From Chytridium lagenaria (Eukaryota; Chytridiomycota; Chytridiomycetes; Chytridiales; Chytridiaceae), in assembly GCA_025449115.1 (NCBI GenBank), contig JAHLKC010000031.1:186001-250000 (forward strand): a stretch of 64,000 nucleotides of DNA, in the 5' to 3' direction. Each line of letters opens with the position of its first letter. The first letter of the stretch is position 1. Positions 46,376 to 58,174 of this stretch are shown in pieces. The notes beneath the pieces are model-generated. The model saw only the letters and a list, made by a program, of their open reading frames with translations, ran no database searches and was not told where the DNA came from. Position numbers and translations under genes: made by a program.

Positions 46376-46507
46376 GTATCATCAGACGCGCCATGACCTC
46401 GGCAACATTTCCCGTAGTGTGTGCGACAAATATTTCTTAAGATAAATCTGGACATTTCTCTCATGGAAGTCAAAAAAGAAAAATAAAAAATTTGTGATCC
46501 AAAAATT

Positions 46508-46840
46508 TCAGTCATGCAAGTGGAATTTTGAAAGATCACAGTCGATGCTGTATTGCTGGTCCATAAGCTGAAAGGCCGTCCTATTTGTTTCCGTTGCTAT
46601 GATCCAAGGAGATAAGGTATCAGGCCTTTGAGCTGTTGTATTTTGCATCTCTAACGCGATGGCTCGTGGACGCAACCCGAAAAGAGCCATCTCTCGAGCT
46701 TTGGAGAAGTGTCCATCTTCTTCTCCCGCCTCTCCTTCCGCAGCAGATTCTGAGCTGTCTGATGAGCATGACAGGCTCAAGTATCCAGAGTCTGACTCGG
46801 AAGACTCAGATAGCTGTTCTTGGAGTTCTTTTATAAACAT
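46508..46840 (-). CDS. Acidic, Ser-rich frame inside the inverted-repeat element
   Basis: 110 residues, MFIKELQEQLSESSESDSGY, then Ser/Asp/Glu-rich sequence (SSDSSESAAEGEAGEEDGHF) and ALFGLRPRAIALEMQNTTAQ near the middle. It could be a transposase remnant, a captured host exon or chance. Nothing recognisable; kept because it is the only sizeable frame in the element. Confidence 0.3.
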   Translation of the reverse strand: MFIKELQEQLSESSESDSGYLSLSCSSDSSESAAEGEAGEEDGHFSKAREMALFGLRPRAIALEMQNTTAQRPDTLSPWIIATETNRTAFQLMDQQYSIDCDLSKFHLHD

Positions 46841-47503
46841 GAAAGTTAGTTTGTAGTGAACTTTTCAACTTTACCTCTTGAGAATGTTTTACCTTCGACA
46901 TTCAATCGCTTTCGCTGTTCGCTTTTGCAGCTTAGATGGAGGAGGCATTAAAATGGGTGTGATACAGTATTCAGACAAGAATGTAACAAATGGTCTACGA
47001 CGGACTATGTATGAAACCAGGTGGGCGTGGGATTGAACCATCGTCACCTAGAGCGTCGGGGGTGTTTTGCCTCTGTCAAAAAAAAAATTAAAAATATTTA
47101 TAACGCAGTTTACCCATAAAATTGTCAGAAATTATTTATTTTGTGGTTGCACAAGCTCATGTTTTTGAATAAATCCGCAATTTCCTCAAAATATTTATGC
47201 AAAAGCCTCTTCGAAAATGTCCCCGTCGAAATCCCCACGTCGAGACCTACTGATCTATACCAATATGTATTTTTTTGGAGCGCCAATTTTTGGACCCTCA
47301 ATTAGTAGCGATTAGTAAAATTTTACAGCCCCATATCTCACGACTGAGAAGGCATTTTTGAATTTTTTCAAGGTCTGGAGAAAGCTCTCGTCCAGAGCTA
47401 TCGATTAACGTTGAGATATTATTTATTTGGATCAAAACCAGGGACGAGATATCCCCGTAAATTTTGGTAATTTTTTCTTTATGACTCTTAGTGTCACGCA
47501 CTG

Positions 47504-48479
47504 TATTAGAGAATTTAAGCCAAAGTAAATTGTACTTAGATAAATACTTAAATACTTACAGTAATACAAATTAGAATACAATTTCTAATCCCAAGAGGCA
47601 TTTGCGGGAGCTCAGTTTCCGGCCAGCATCTGACCAGCCAATGATAAAATATGCCGACTTTCGTATCAACCCAAATGGATGGAAATGTAACACAAGATTA
47701 GACTATAAAGTAGAAACATGCTGGTGGATGGTCAGTAGATATATGCACAGACCAGTAAAAGGTGAAGCATGTGCTCTTCACAACGTCACACCTCATCTAT
47801 ATGATAATAGTTTGAGTTTAGACTGTGCATAACTATTACATACCTATTTAGCAATAATTTCTACCTTTGAGCTTTGAACCTATATACAAATACATAACAG
47901 AAAAAACTTTTTTTTTCTTTAACTACATCACTCATTATTATTTGCTTTCTTTGAGGAGAAGTTGACGCCGTTCTGCATATATACCACCGAATAAAAAATA
48001 AATAATAAATAATTAAAATAAATTAATTTTATTATTTTTGGTTTGTACCTAATACATAGTTATTATAATTAGTTGTAATTCATCGTTTGAGACAAAGCTT
48101 TATTCATTATTCCTTCTGTCATCAGGAACCATCAGCATTCCCCCCTGTTCAACGACATTCCCCTCTCTCTCTCTCACCTTCTCACACTCTCTGTGCTTCT
48201 CATCTACTTGCACCATCCACATCACACCCACTCTCATCACCTTCAACACCCTACTTTGACATTACACATAATCAGTGCATTTGAGGAGCCTGGAGCCATC
48301 GCACACATCGGATACTACTTTATACATCCTCGTCGAATCTACTCACTTCTTGGAGCATTGGACGACGTTGTAAACAGCTCACGCGTTCAAGAATACACTT
48401 GACGGGACGCAATCATCAACATTCATACAACGACCTTGTGGCATCGCGGGACAGCCACCCAAAGCATTAGTCAACCGCC
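47504..48479. other. AT-rich intergenic region
   Basis: Contains a 76-codon plus frame at 47602-47832 (starts MRELSFRPASDQPMIKYADF) with ordinary-looking sequence (GWKCNTRLDYKVETCWWM), which may be a gene fragment; no family is recognised. AT-rich near 47980-48060. The 5' leader of the Sfp1-like gene probably lies after 48080. Confidence 0.4.
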
Positions 48480-51400
48480 ATGCTTCGCATCCCAACATCT
48501 GCTGTTAATACAATAACAGCAGGAGCCGCTGCACTGGCTGTACCATCACCGCACCGCCGCCTTAGTACTAGCACTGCGGGTGGCTCTTCTTCCACATCCG
48601 CCACCTCCTCCACCCGATTTCCACCTCTTCCTCCTCTGTCTCTACCTCTTCTTCATCTTCTTCCGGTGCTGGCACCCCCCAAATCCCCCTTGGAGGAGCA
48701 CCAAGTGGACCTGGACCCCTATCATCGATGGCATCAAGAGCATCACGGTCATCATCCTTTAGCAAAGGGTGAGTCATTATATTTTGAAAGCAGCGTTAGG
48801 CAGCTAGTCACCAGTAGCTACTCTTAGTTTATTCCCACGATGCAGTGTCTCCCATTTTTATTATTTCTTTTATTACTCCGTCTATGAGATCAGATCTTAA
48901 AGGGAGCGGCAGATCGGTTTCTTTGCAAAGAATTGACAATTCTCACTATGTGATGGATATACCGACTTGTTGTGTTATACAGCAGCATTACCTTGGTACT
49001 AGGGCTTGTTTGTACAGCGACATTGTGCTTGTGCTTTGGCTGCGCATCACCCCCCGATCAATCCTTCCTTGCCATTTCACTATTATTACCCTGCCTGGTC
49101 CGACCGTCTATTTTGTCTTGCGTCTCTCAAAGACAGTGAGAGCGTGATGGGCTTTTCATGCGATGGGTATTGTGGGGTTGACGGGCGTCTTTTGTTTAGT
49201 TTTGTTTTTCTTTTACTCCTTAAAGTTTGAACTGCGGAGTTTGAAAGGAAAGGAGACAAGGATAGTATACTGTGGTGTTTTTTTTTCTTCTCATTAGCTT
49301 TGCTTGACCTGACGGCACGAGGTTTGAGCTTGGCTTGTGAGGTCCTCTTTTCTCATTCCGCTACCTTCCATCACCTTTTTGTTCACATCCGCCGGATCGA
49401 TGCCATTATTTATGACGACAGAGTCGATGATTGGGTAATGATGGAGTGACGCTGTGTTGTGTGGGATGGAGAGTGGGTTGGTTGTTTTGGCTTCAATCAC
49501 GACGTCTCTTATCTGCCGTCTCTCTCTCTTGCTCTGTGTTTTCCTCCATTATCACCTATGCTTTTTTGCAAAGAATAAGCTCTGCCCCTCCCCACCTCAA
49601 AATACACTTTTTGGCCTTGAGGCGCCTTTCGGGCATTGGTTGATCGCGAATGGGATTTGCATCACAAAACAACAAGGACTCAAATTCCTGCTGTTTGTTG
49701 CAATGCGCCGATTCGCTCACAGAAAAATTAAAAACTTATCTCCTCACCTTCAACCCCGCACCTAACCTTGGAATGTTAACAGGATGAGCCTCGATCTCCA
49801 CTCGCGTTCTTCAAGGCATCCCCACCACCCCACACCATCACCGACCACCTCCTCACCTGCTCAACGATGGGCTATCCCACTATCACCGTCAACAATGCCC
49901 ATGTCCATTTCCCCTAACCCTTCCTCCGCCTTTTCAAGTTGGTTCCCCGCAAGCCCCAATCCATCAGCATCTTCATCCGCATCCTCCCCCACAACCACCC
50001 CATCCGTCCTCTCTGCCTTCCCCACCACATTCGCGCACACATCCTCCACCTCACCATGCATATCCATCCCATCCCAATCATCCAGTCGCGCTGTGCAATC
50101 ACGGAACATCTTGCCCGAGGGAGCAACAGATTGAGAAGGACTTTTGCAAAGATTTTACCTGTTGTGGGCTTGTTCTCAACGACCTGCATGAATTGATGAG
50201 ACATTGCGAGGAGGTACATGTGGATGCTACCTTCTTTGGAGAACCCATGATGCAAGATGGTTGTTCACCACCCGCTGCTTCCATCTTAATGCGGTCGCTC
50301 TCCACAGCCACAGGACGGTTTACTGCGGTGCGGTCATCTTCCTTGTCGATGATGGATGCGATTGAATCGGGGGATGAGGATGAGGCTGCTTTAAACAGAA
50401 TGGATTCTGTCGCAGAGGATGCGGTTGGAGTGGATGATTTGGAGGCTGTTGCGGCGCAGCAGGAGGCGGCTGAGGCTGCTGCTGCTGTGGTCGAGGCGGA
50501 AGCTATGGATAGAGCTTCTGGGGAGATATCTGGATTCTCGTTTGAGATGGATGCGGCGGAGGAGGGAGAGTATTCGGCTGCGGAAGGTTTCTGCATGGAC
50601 GATGCAAGGTATGTTTGGGATACTGTCTTCAAGTTTATCCGTATTCTTTAGTAGCATGCTGACACTCTCTTCGTATTGTATTTAGCTCTGCCGCGATGCT
50701 TGCTCTCTTCCCTCATCTCCGATCATCCCCTGGTCCATTAGACCCTTCGCTGGACCCTCTACTATCCACCGCATCTACCGAAGACATTACCCGTCCCGCC
50801 GCTATCCCCGCATCGGTTCCACTGACCGCTTCTCTACGCCACCATTACCTCCACTCACCATTTCTCTCTCCGACATTTACTGCGAAGCCACATCCAATAT
50901 CACATCCTCCGACATTACACCTCTTCAGCTCAACACCAGCAACCCTTCCTCACCGTATTCCTCCACCGCATGGTCTGACGACTCGGATCCTGAATCCGAC
51001 GAGGAGATTGATATCATCTCGGTATCGTCTCCGACTCGGGAGGATGCTCGGGTACAGAACAAGCAAGAAACCAGCCATTATCAACGTCGTGGTAGGCAGG
51101 CTGCTGACCCTGCTAGACGAGTCAACTACCTCAAGCAATATGGTGGACTTCCCAACAACATTGCCTCTTCACCATCGTCTTCCCCAGCTTTGGTCGTGGA
51201 GCCACAAAGTCTCTTGCTCGACACCGCACCAACACCCTTCTTTCACGTGCCATCACCAACAAGTATCCCAATGCATCACCGATCCCTCCCGCTGCACAAG
51301 ACCGGGTGAACCGGCGCGCTGCGGAACGGCTAGTGAAAGCGACGAAACGTATGCGGATTGCAGTGAGGTATCTGATGATGGAGCTGTCAGTGATACTAGG

Positions 51401-52676
51401 ATCGGGTCTATGCCGTCTCCGCCATTTTCATTGGACTCGGATGAGGATTCGATGCGTCGCTTTATCGTCGGCTGCATCGTCAAGAGCTTCATCAGAGGAC
51501 CTGTCGCCGTCTCATCCAACGCATCAGCATCAGCCTCAGATTCAAAAGCACCTCGTCGCGTCACTACTACACCGTTCGCTCAATCCTCCAAACCTGTTCC
51601 TCCAAAACCGTTGGGTTCCAGATGCCCGCCCTCCCGCCGTCCGTCACTTCCTCCCCAGCAACACCCGCCCTCTCCACCTCCGTCCCGCCTTCCACAGCAA
51701 CCGCAACGCCGCCCACAGACCGGAAACCCCGCTCCCGCCCACTCCCCGTCCCGAAACCTTCACATAGTCTTCAACACCTCACCCCGCCAACTTGCCAATG
51801 CGCGCGCCAAAGCGGTTGCTTGTCGCGCGAGCCGTGCTGGAGAACTCGCCTTTAACAAGGAGAAACTCTTGCAGCAGCTTCAGAATCAACAGATGATTCA
51901 AGCCAAGGAGGCGCAGAAGGCTGCCGACAAGATGGCGGCCATGGGTGGTGGTGTTACAGAGGAGATGAAGAATGATATGATGGCGAATGCTATTGTCATT
52001 CCTGCGACACAAGGGTTTGCTGGAGATGCTATGGAAGCGGCGTTGAAGATGATGCGAGAGCGGGTTGGGGATGGAAAGATGCCTGGAGGATTTGCTACCC
52101 TGTGTTTTTCACCCCGGGATCACCGAATCCTGTGTTTTGGGTTCCACCGACGTTGCAACCACCTGCGGTGATGGGGATGCCGCCTGGATTCTCTGAAGCC
52201 GATGCTGCGAGTTTGCATTGGCGATGAGTGCTGCGCAGGGGATGGCGAGTCCGTTTCCGAGTAATGTTGGGGGAGGGGGTATGACGACGACGATGATGAT
52301 GATTGATGATGATGATGTTGAGCTGGATAACACGAAACCGCGGTATCGGCTTGGATCGATGAGGGTTGCTGATCCTGAGACTGGTGACAAGAAGTACGTT
52401 GTCCTGGATGTAACAAGGAGTATAAGAATGCGAATGGGCTCAAGTATCATTTGAATCACGTTCATCCGAATGGGGATGGATGCCGCTTGGGTTTTTGTTT
52501 GGGAGAAAGAAGAGGGAGATGGAGCATGCTTTTAAACCGTTTCCGTGTGTTGTTGAGGGGTGTGGGAAACGGTATAGAATTTGAATGGGTTGAAGTATCA
52601 TATTATTCATTCGCATACGGCGATTTTGCCGAATACTGGGGATATCTTGAGGAGGCTTGAGGGGGGGAGGAGGTGA
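48480..52676 (+). CDS. Sfp1-like C2H2 zinc-finger transcription factor
   Basis: The C-terminal double finger is diagnostic: KKYVCPGCNKEYKNANGLKY then HLNHVHP (52390-52475), and FPCVVEGCGKRY(R)NLNGLK then YHIIHSH (52540-52615), ending DILRRLEGG and TGA at 52674-52676. YKN-x-NGLKYH is the signature of yeast and fission-yeast Sfp1. An upstream finger reads DFCKDFTCCGLVLNDLHELM then RHCEEVHVD (50140-50225). The rest is Ser/Pro/Ala-rich. Single-base frame breaks at about 52399 and 52577 (AAA read as AA) interrupt the fingers; elsewhere the model is rough. An intron lies at 50608-50685 and a long one is proposed from 48768 to about 49780. Sfp1 controls ribosome-biogenesis and growth genes in the nucleus. 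The start at 48480 is uncertain; 49784 is the alternative. Confidence 0.75.
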
Positions 52677-53441
52677 AGACGAGGGTTGATTTTTTTGTTT
52701 TTTTTCTGTTTGTTGCTTTTTGTTTTTTTGTTGTTGTGTTTGTGAGGAGGAAGTAGAGTTTTGGAAGGGCTTCTATGGTTTTCAACGGGGTGTTGTTTGT
52801 TATGAGATGTTTCTTTGTTTTTTGTAGGGGTTCTTGTGGGGGGACGTAACCTCCCCGTTTTTTTTTCCCGGTTTGTTATTTTCTGCTCATTGCATTGGCA
52901 GCATATTTTCGTATTTCCTTTTAGTTTGTCTTTATTAGGGTGGTCATAGTTGTTGTTTTTTTAACCCCCAACCAAAAATATTTGTTTTTTTCTGTTATTT
53001 GGGTTTTCTCTTGTTGGAGTTCAGGGGAGGGTATTGAAGTATTATTATTAGGAGAGGGGAGGGGGTGGTTTACGGGGAGTCTGTTTGAGATAAGGGGAGA
53101 AACAAAAGTAATATACACCATTGACATCATATCTTTTTTGTGTTGTTTCTTGAGCGTGTTGTGAGTGTTTTTAACGTGTCGTGGAGCTATGGCCGCTGTA
53201 GCTTTTTTGTGGAATAACGTCCGTTTTCGCTTTTGGTAAATAGCGCAGACCGTGCTTGGAGTTGGGACGAATTGCTTCATCGCATATAGAGTGGTTACTA
53301 AACGTTGATATAAAGAGTTTCATGAAAGGCCTTATAGTCATATGCTGTTGACCAGGGGGAAGCAAACCCCCCCGCTCATACAAAAAGGAATACACGGCAT
53401 TTCCTCCACTTGCCTTTTGTTCCTTCTAACGACCAATTGCT
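52677..53441. other. T-rich intergenic region
   Basis: 3' UTR of the Sfp1-like gene, then T-rich runs and the promoter of the next gene. A TATA-like TATAAAG occurs near 53310. No gene is seen. Confidence 0.5.
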
Positions 53442-54089
53442 ATGAGCGATACCCCTTCTGTCGTGGTGTGCAAGGTTGGCACGACTGTTCTTTTCGGCCT
53501 CTTCTCGGGAGCAGCGTTGTATGTTGCTGTTGTTGAACATCCGGTCAAGTTGAATGATGTGAGGCACGGCGTGAAAGCATTCAAGGCAAGGGTTCATTTT
53601 TGTCTCGTTTCTCTGACCGCTTGGTTTGAAAGCCCCTATTAATCATATATTACCCTCTTTTCCTCTAGCGCACCATCCTCCCCGCCACCAGCTTCCAAAG
53701 CGGTGTTGCGGCCCTCGCTGGTGTCGCCAGTGCAACTGCAGCGGTCCTTACTAAAGACGTGGACTGGTACATCCCTGCAGCTATGAGCGTTGGGATCTTG
53801 GGATGGACTGGAGCTTTAGTCACGCCTGTGGAGAAGAAATTGTTGGACATTGAGGTTGGGCCAGAGGTGGTTGTTGAGAGGGTGACGGATGTTGGGAAAC
53901 GGGATGAGGAAGGGAGGGTTCTGAAGGGGCTGTTGGAGAGTTGGGGAGGTTTGCATTGGGGTAAGTTTCTTTTTACTTTGGCTTTTTATTAATCTATATT
54001 TATTTCGCATATATTGGTGCATTGCTGATTTTTTTGTAGTGAAAACGGCGATGGGGGTGCTGCGAGTCACGCTTATTTCCCATAGCTGA
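53442..54089 (+). CDS. DUF1772-like membrane protein 1
   Basis: Three exons: 53442-53585, 53669-53960, 54040-54089. The first intron has a GC-AG pair (donor GCAAGG), the second GT-AG. The protein has about 161 residues: MSDTPSVVVCKVGTTVLFGL then FSGAALYVAVVEHPVKL, a first hydrophobic helix ending in the P-x-R/K-L motif usual for DUF1772. Further helices are VAALAGVASATAAVL and WYIPAAMSVGILGWTGALV followed by TPVEKKLL, and a last helix is HWVKTAMGVLRVTL. This layout fits the anthrone-oxygenase-like DUF1772 fold; the substrate is unknown. The next gene is a diverged tandem paralogue. Confidence 0.7.
53586..53668 (+). other. GC-AG intron
   Basis: Donor AAG^GCAAGG, acceptor CTCTAG^CGC. It joins GVKAFK to RTILPATSF in frame; the alternative read-through ends after 18 codons. 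All other introns examined here use GT. Confidence 0.65.
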
Positions 54090-54323
54090 ATCGTCAACAT
54101 TATAGTCATAAGCTGATTATGAAGTAAATAAAATATGAGTGTTTGCATTGCTAACGCGCGCCTCCTCCCGATACTATCTCTCTTTTTGATGACGAGGCTT
54201 TGTCATATGATAATTGTTGACCTCGGGGAAGCACACATTCGCCTCCCAGCCTCCTATAAATAGGGTAACATCGGAACTTCATTATACTTTCAACTTCGTT
54301 TTCTTGACGACGTTTGAAGAAAG

Positions 54324-54973
54324 ATGGATACTCAAATTGCAAAGATCACTACTACGGCGTTCCTGGGGTTGTATGCAGGGTCATCGCTATACGATTCATG
54401 GGTTATTCATCCCATCCTCACAAGGCACACTGTTGACGGGCAGAAGTTATTTAAAGTACAAAAACGTCCCTAGTTCATCTTACTACACATTCCTCCATCC
54501 AGCATTACTTAACCACTTTATTTATAGGCCGTCACTACCCCATCCATGCAACTCCAAGGCAGCACATCCGCGGGATTCACGCTTGCAAGTGCCATTACTG
54601 CAATGATCACAGGGGACACCGACTGGTCTTACCCTGCACTCTCTGGGATGGCGTTGTACGCGTGGTCGCTTGCGTTTTCGGAGCCATTGAGGGAGAGGAT
54701 TTTGGCGCTTCAGACGACCGCTGAGCCAGCGGAATTAAATGCGCTGCTGACTACATATACGAGGAGGCAATGGGGTGAGAAAGTTTATCTAACTAGTTTC
54801 TCTGTTTCTTTCATTTTTGTCTGTGCAATTCCTTGATGGCATGAGTTTTGTGTTGAGCAGACTTACTGAATGCATTGATTTATTGTCGAATGCAACAGTT
54901 TCGCACCTTCCTCGCTACGGCTACGTTTGGCGCCACCCTTTACAAGCTCCTCACTGGCAGAGGCCGTCCTTGA
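54324..54973 (+). CDS. DUF1772-like membrane protein 2
   Basis: Starts MDTQIAKITTTAFLGLYAGS and continues SLYDSWVIHPIL. A GT-AG intron follows FK (about 54457-54530), at the same place as in the upstream paralogue. Exon 2 reads TTPSMQLQGSTSAGFTLASA, then WSYPALSGMALYAWSLAFSE with PLRERIL. After a second intron the last exon encodes FRTFLATATFGATLYKLLTG and ends at 54973. About 155 residues with four hydrophobic segments, like its neighbour. The last splice does not join in frame unless one G of a GGGG run is removed, in line with other run errors. Probably a tandem duplicate; function unknown. Confidence 0.65.
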
Positions 54974-55106
54974 AATTCTTAGCGCTATATGGTCGCGTGT
55001 ATAGTTTTCTCTTGCTGAATAAACATTTTTTGAGTTTGGAGCCTTGTAAAATCCGTTGAAGTGCGGGTTGAGCCTTAAAAAACGAAAAGAACAATCCTAT
55101 CCAGAC

Positions 55107-57852
55107 ATGTTCCCCATGCTGAAGGCAGGACGGGCTGTCCGCACAGCATTCATTTTCCGTCGCTATGCATCATCAGCAGCAGGTGATAATAGAAACATGA
55201 CTTACTTGAACCGCTATCTGATACTTCCAAAGATGGGTCCCGCAAGCCGCTCTTTGACAAGATCCTCATTGCGAATCGTGGTGAGATTGCTTGCAGAGTG
55301 ATGAGAACGGCAAAGAAGCTTGGCATCAAGTCTGTTGCTGTCTACAGTGAGGCCGATACCAACGCGATGCATGTTGCAATGGTGTGTTCATCATTGGGGT
55401 CGTTGCTTATTCCTTTGTAGGCGGATGAAGCTTTCCTTATTGGACCGGCGGCGTCTCAAGAGAGTTACTTGAAGATGGAGAAGATTATTGATGTGGCAAA
55501 GCGAGCGGGTGCGCAGGTGTGTGTGGGATATCTTCGCTGGCATGATGGACGTTGATGGAATTTTTATCATAGGCCATTCATCCTGGGTATGGTTTCCTTT
55601 CGGAAAATGCTTCATTTGCGGACCTTGTTAAACGGTCTGGATTGGAGTTTATCGGGCCTCCCGCACAGGCCATCATTGATATGGGATCGAAGAGGTGCTT
55701 TTGTTTACTTTATGATTAAGGTCGAACTCTTGGTTGACGCTTTTGTTGCAGCGCTTCAAAGGAGATCATGATCAAGGCGAACGTTCCTGTTGTTCCCGGT
55801 TACCATGGCGCGAACCAAGACCCTGAGTATTTACAGGCGGAGGCTGGGAAGATGGGATATCCGGTTTTAATTAAGGCTGTCAAAGGAGGAGGTGGAAAGG
55901 TGTGACTTTGCGTTTTACAAATGTAGTTCTGATACATGGATAGGGAATGAGGATTGTAGACAAGGAGGCGGATTTCATGGATATGTTGGAATCTTCAAAG
56001 AGGGAGGCTATCAAATCCTTTGGAGATGACACCGTTCTTGTCGAGAAGTACATCGTTAGGCCTAGGTAGGAGACGTTCTTCTTCTGTGTCCCTAAAAGTA
56101 AAAAAAAATCTTACTGTAATGGTTAAAGGCACGTGGAAGTTCAAGTGTTTGCGGACAAGTTTGGAAACGCTGTCTACCTCTTTGAGAGAGATTGCTCCGT
56201 TCAAAGACGTCACCAGAAAATCCTTGAAGAAGCACCTGCTGTAGGTTTTGTCAATATTTGATCGTAGCAATTAACGCTATCACTAGCCCCACCTTTCTCC
56301 TGAACTCCGCCTTGATCTTGGTCAAAAAGCTGTCGCCGCCGCCAAAGCCGTCAACTATGTTGGCGCTGGAACCGTTGAATTCATCCTCGACACCGACACC
56401 AACAAATTCTACTTTATGGAAATGAATACTCGTCTTCAAGTTGAGCACCCTGTCACCGAGATGATCACTGACACGGATCTTGTGGAATGGCAACTCGAAG
56501 TAGCTTCTGGAAACCCGCTCCCAAAAGAACAGGATGATTTGGCTATCCTTGGACATGCGTTTGAGGCAAGGATTTATGCGGAAAATCCGGATAATGGGTT
56601 CTTGCCGGATACTGGTCCGTTAAGACATTTATCCTTCCCGCCGACTTCAACGGATGTAAGGATTGAGACTGGTGTTAGGCAGGGAGATGAAGTGAGCGTG
56701 CATTATGATCCAATGATTTCAAAGCTGGTGGTACGAGGGGAGAACAGAACGGCTGCTTTGAGAGTTTTGAGAAAGGCTTTGGGAGAGTTTGAGGTGAAAT
56801 TGGCGTTAATCCTCGGCGGTAAAGCTAATTTCGTCTTTCTTATTTTTGCTATGTAGGTTGTTGGTCTGAACACCAACATCGACTTTTTAAAGCGCCTCGC
56901 CTCCCACCCTGCCTTTATCGACGGAGACGTCGAGACTGGCTTTATCAAGGTAGAAGCTACATTGTTACCATTTGTACACACTTCTAACACTATATTTGAA
57001 AATGTAGAAACATGAACCATCCCTTTTTCCTACCCGCCCCATCACCTCCCTCTCACCCTCGCTCACGCTAGTCTCGGCCTTATCGGTGCCTCTCAACTCA
57101 AGCCCGTCGACTCTTACTCCGACCCGTGGTCCAACCGTGGTCTCACCGGATTCCGCTTAAACCATGCCTCTGAACGCGTTGTCAAGCTTTTGGACGGCGA
57201 AAAGGAAGTAATGGTCATTGTCTCTAAAAGAACCTCTGAGACTCAAAGGATTGTGGACTTGACTGTTGTGGATGCATCCGGCAAGACTACAAAGTTTGAG
57301 GGAGCTAGGGTTTTGGGTGTGGAGGCAGATGGGAATGTTATCGCGGATATTGGTGATAGGAGAGTAGTTGGAAGGGTTGTGAGGGAGGGCGATCGTTTGC
57401 AGGTTTTCTTTGAGGTGAGAAAAAAATGTTTGGATTTTGCTTTTGAGTCTGACGTTTATAATGATAACGCTTAACTAACATTGATCTTAGGGTGAGAAAA
57501 CAACTCTCGGTGTTCCTCTTGACCCTGGGATGGTTTCCAATGCCACAGCTTCAAGTGCTGGTTCCGTCAAGACACCCATGCCTTGCAAGATCTCTGCGGT
57601 TAGCGTGGCAGCAGGCCAAGAAGTAACAAAGGGCCAAAATCTGATTATTCTTGAGGCGATGAAGATGGAGGTGAGACTTTAGATCAACGCTTTTTAGATG
57701 CTTTCCCCTTCCCCTGTACTCCTAACTAACGCGATTCCTTTCAGCATGTCATTAAGTCTCCGCGAGACGGAAAGATTAAAAAGGTGCATTACAAGGTCGG
57801 GGATCTTGTCGGTGAGGGCAAGAATTTGGTCACTTTCGAGGGTGATGATTGA
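55107..57852 (+). CDS. Methylcrotonoyl-CoA carboxylase subunit alpha, mitochondrial
   Basis: The N-terminus, rich in Arg ([19 protein letters not shown]), suggests mitochondrial import. Biotin-carboxylase text: [38 protein letters not shown], the ATP loop [31 protein letters not shown] then [17 protein letters not shown], and [16 protein letters not shown]. The biotinyl domain ends with EAMKMEHVIKSP, where the Lys is biotinylated. Similarity throughout is closer to MCC than to propionyl- or acetyl-CoA carboxylase, for example [18 protein letters not shown]. There are about ten short introns. Frame breaks at about 55245 and at the T5 run 57024-57028 are single-base. With the beta subunit (not in this window) it carboxylates 3-methylcrotonyl-CoA in leucine breakdown. 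Confidence 0.93.
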
Positions 57853-58174
57853 ATGTTTAAGTTTCCTCTTCTTGTTTACCTGTTTTGTTTTGTGAACGAG
57901 GCTACTTGGGAAGCCACACACTGTTAAAGAATATGTTACTTGTTATAACTTCATCGATTATGGTGAATACATTTCTTTTGATTAGATTTTAAAAATGTGA
58001 GCATATGGAGACTCGACGTTTGGCATCTAATTAATTGCACTTAAAGTAAGCACGCTGCACGGTAACTATGCCATATGAGAGTTTATGCATTCAGTGGGTA
58101 AAATCTGAAGTATGCGTACCGGCGTAATCATTAGGATTATTTATAGATTCAGTTTAAAAAATACGTATACACCT

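Larger units (their letters stand above)
45769..47503. mobile_element. TA-flanked element with 27 bp terminal inverted repeats (Tc1/mariner-like)
   Basis: The left end CAGTGCGTGACACTAAGAGT (from 45769) is matched in reverse at the right end (to 47503), continuing to 27 bp. TA flanks both sides (45767-45768 and 47504-47505). The CAGT start and TA duplication fit the Tc1/mariner superfamily. No transposase is recognisable, so it is probably non-autonomous. It carries a nested hAT-type MITE (45965-46375) and one acidic minus-strand frame (46508-46840). Inside each end is a related direct copy of CGCCAATTTTTGGACC. Confidence 0.85.

Noticed and set aside
46990..47060. tRNA-like B-box (GGTTCAATCCC on the minus strand)
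   Set aside because: I could not pair a T stem, acceptor stem or anticodon arm around it; it lies inside a transposon.
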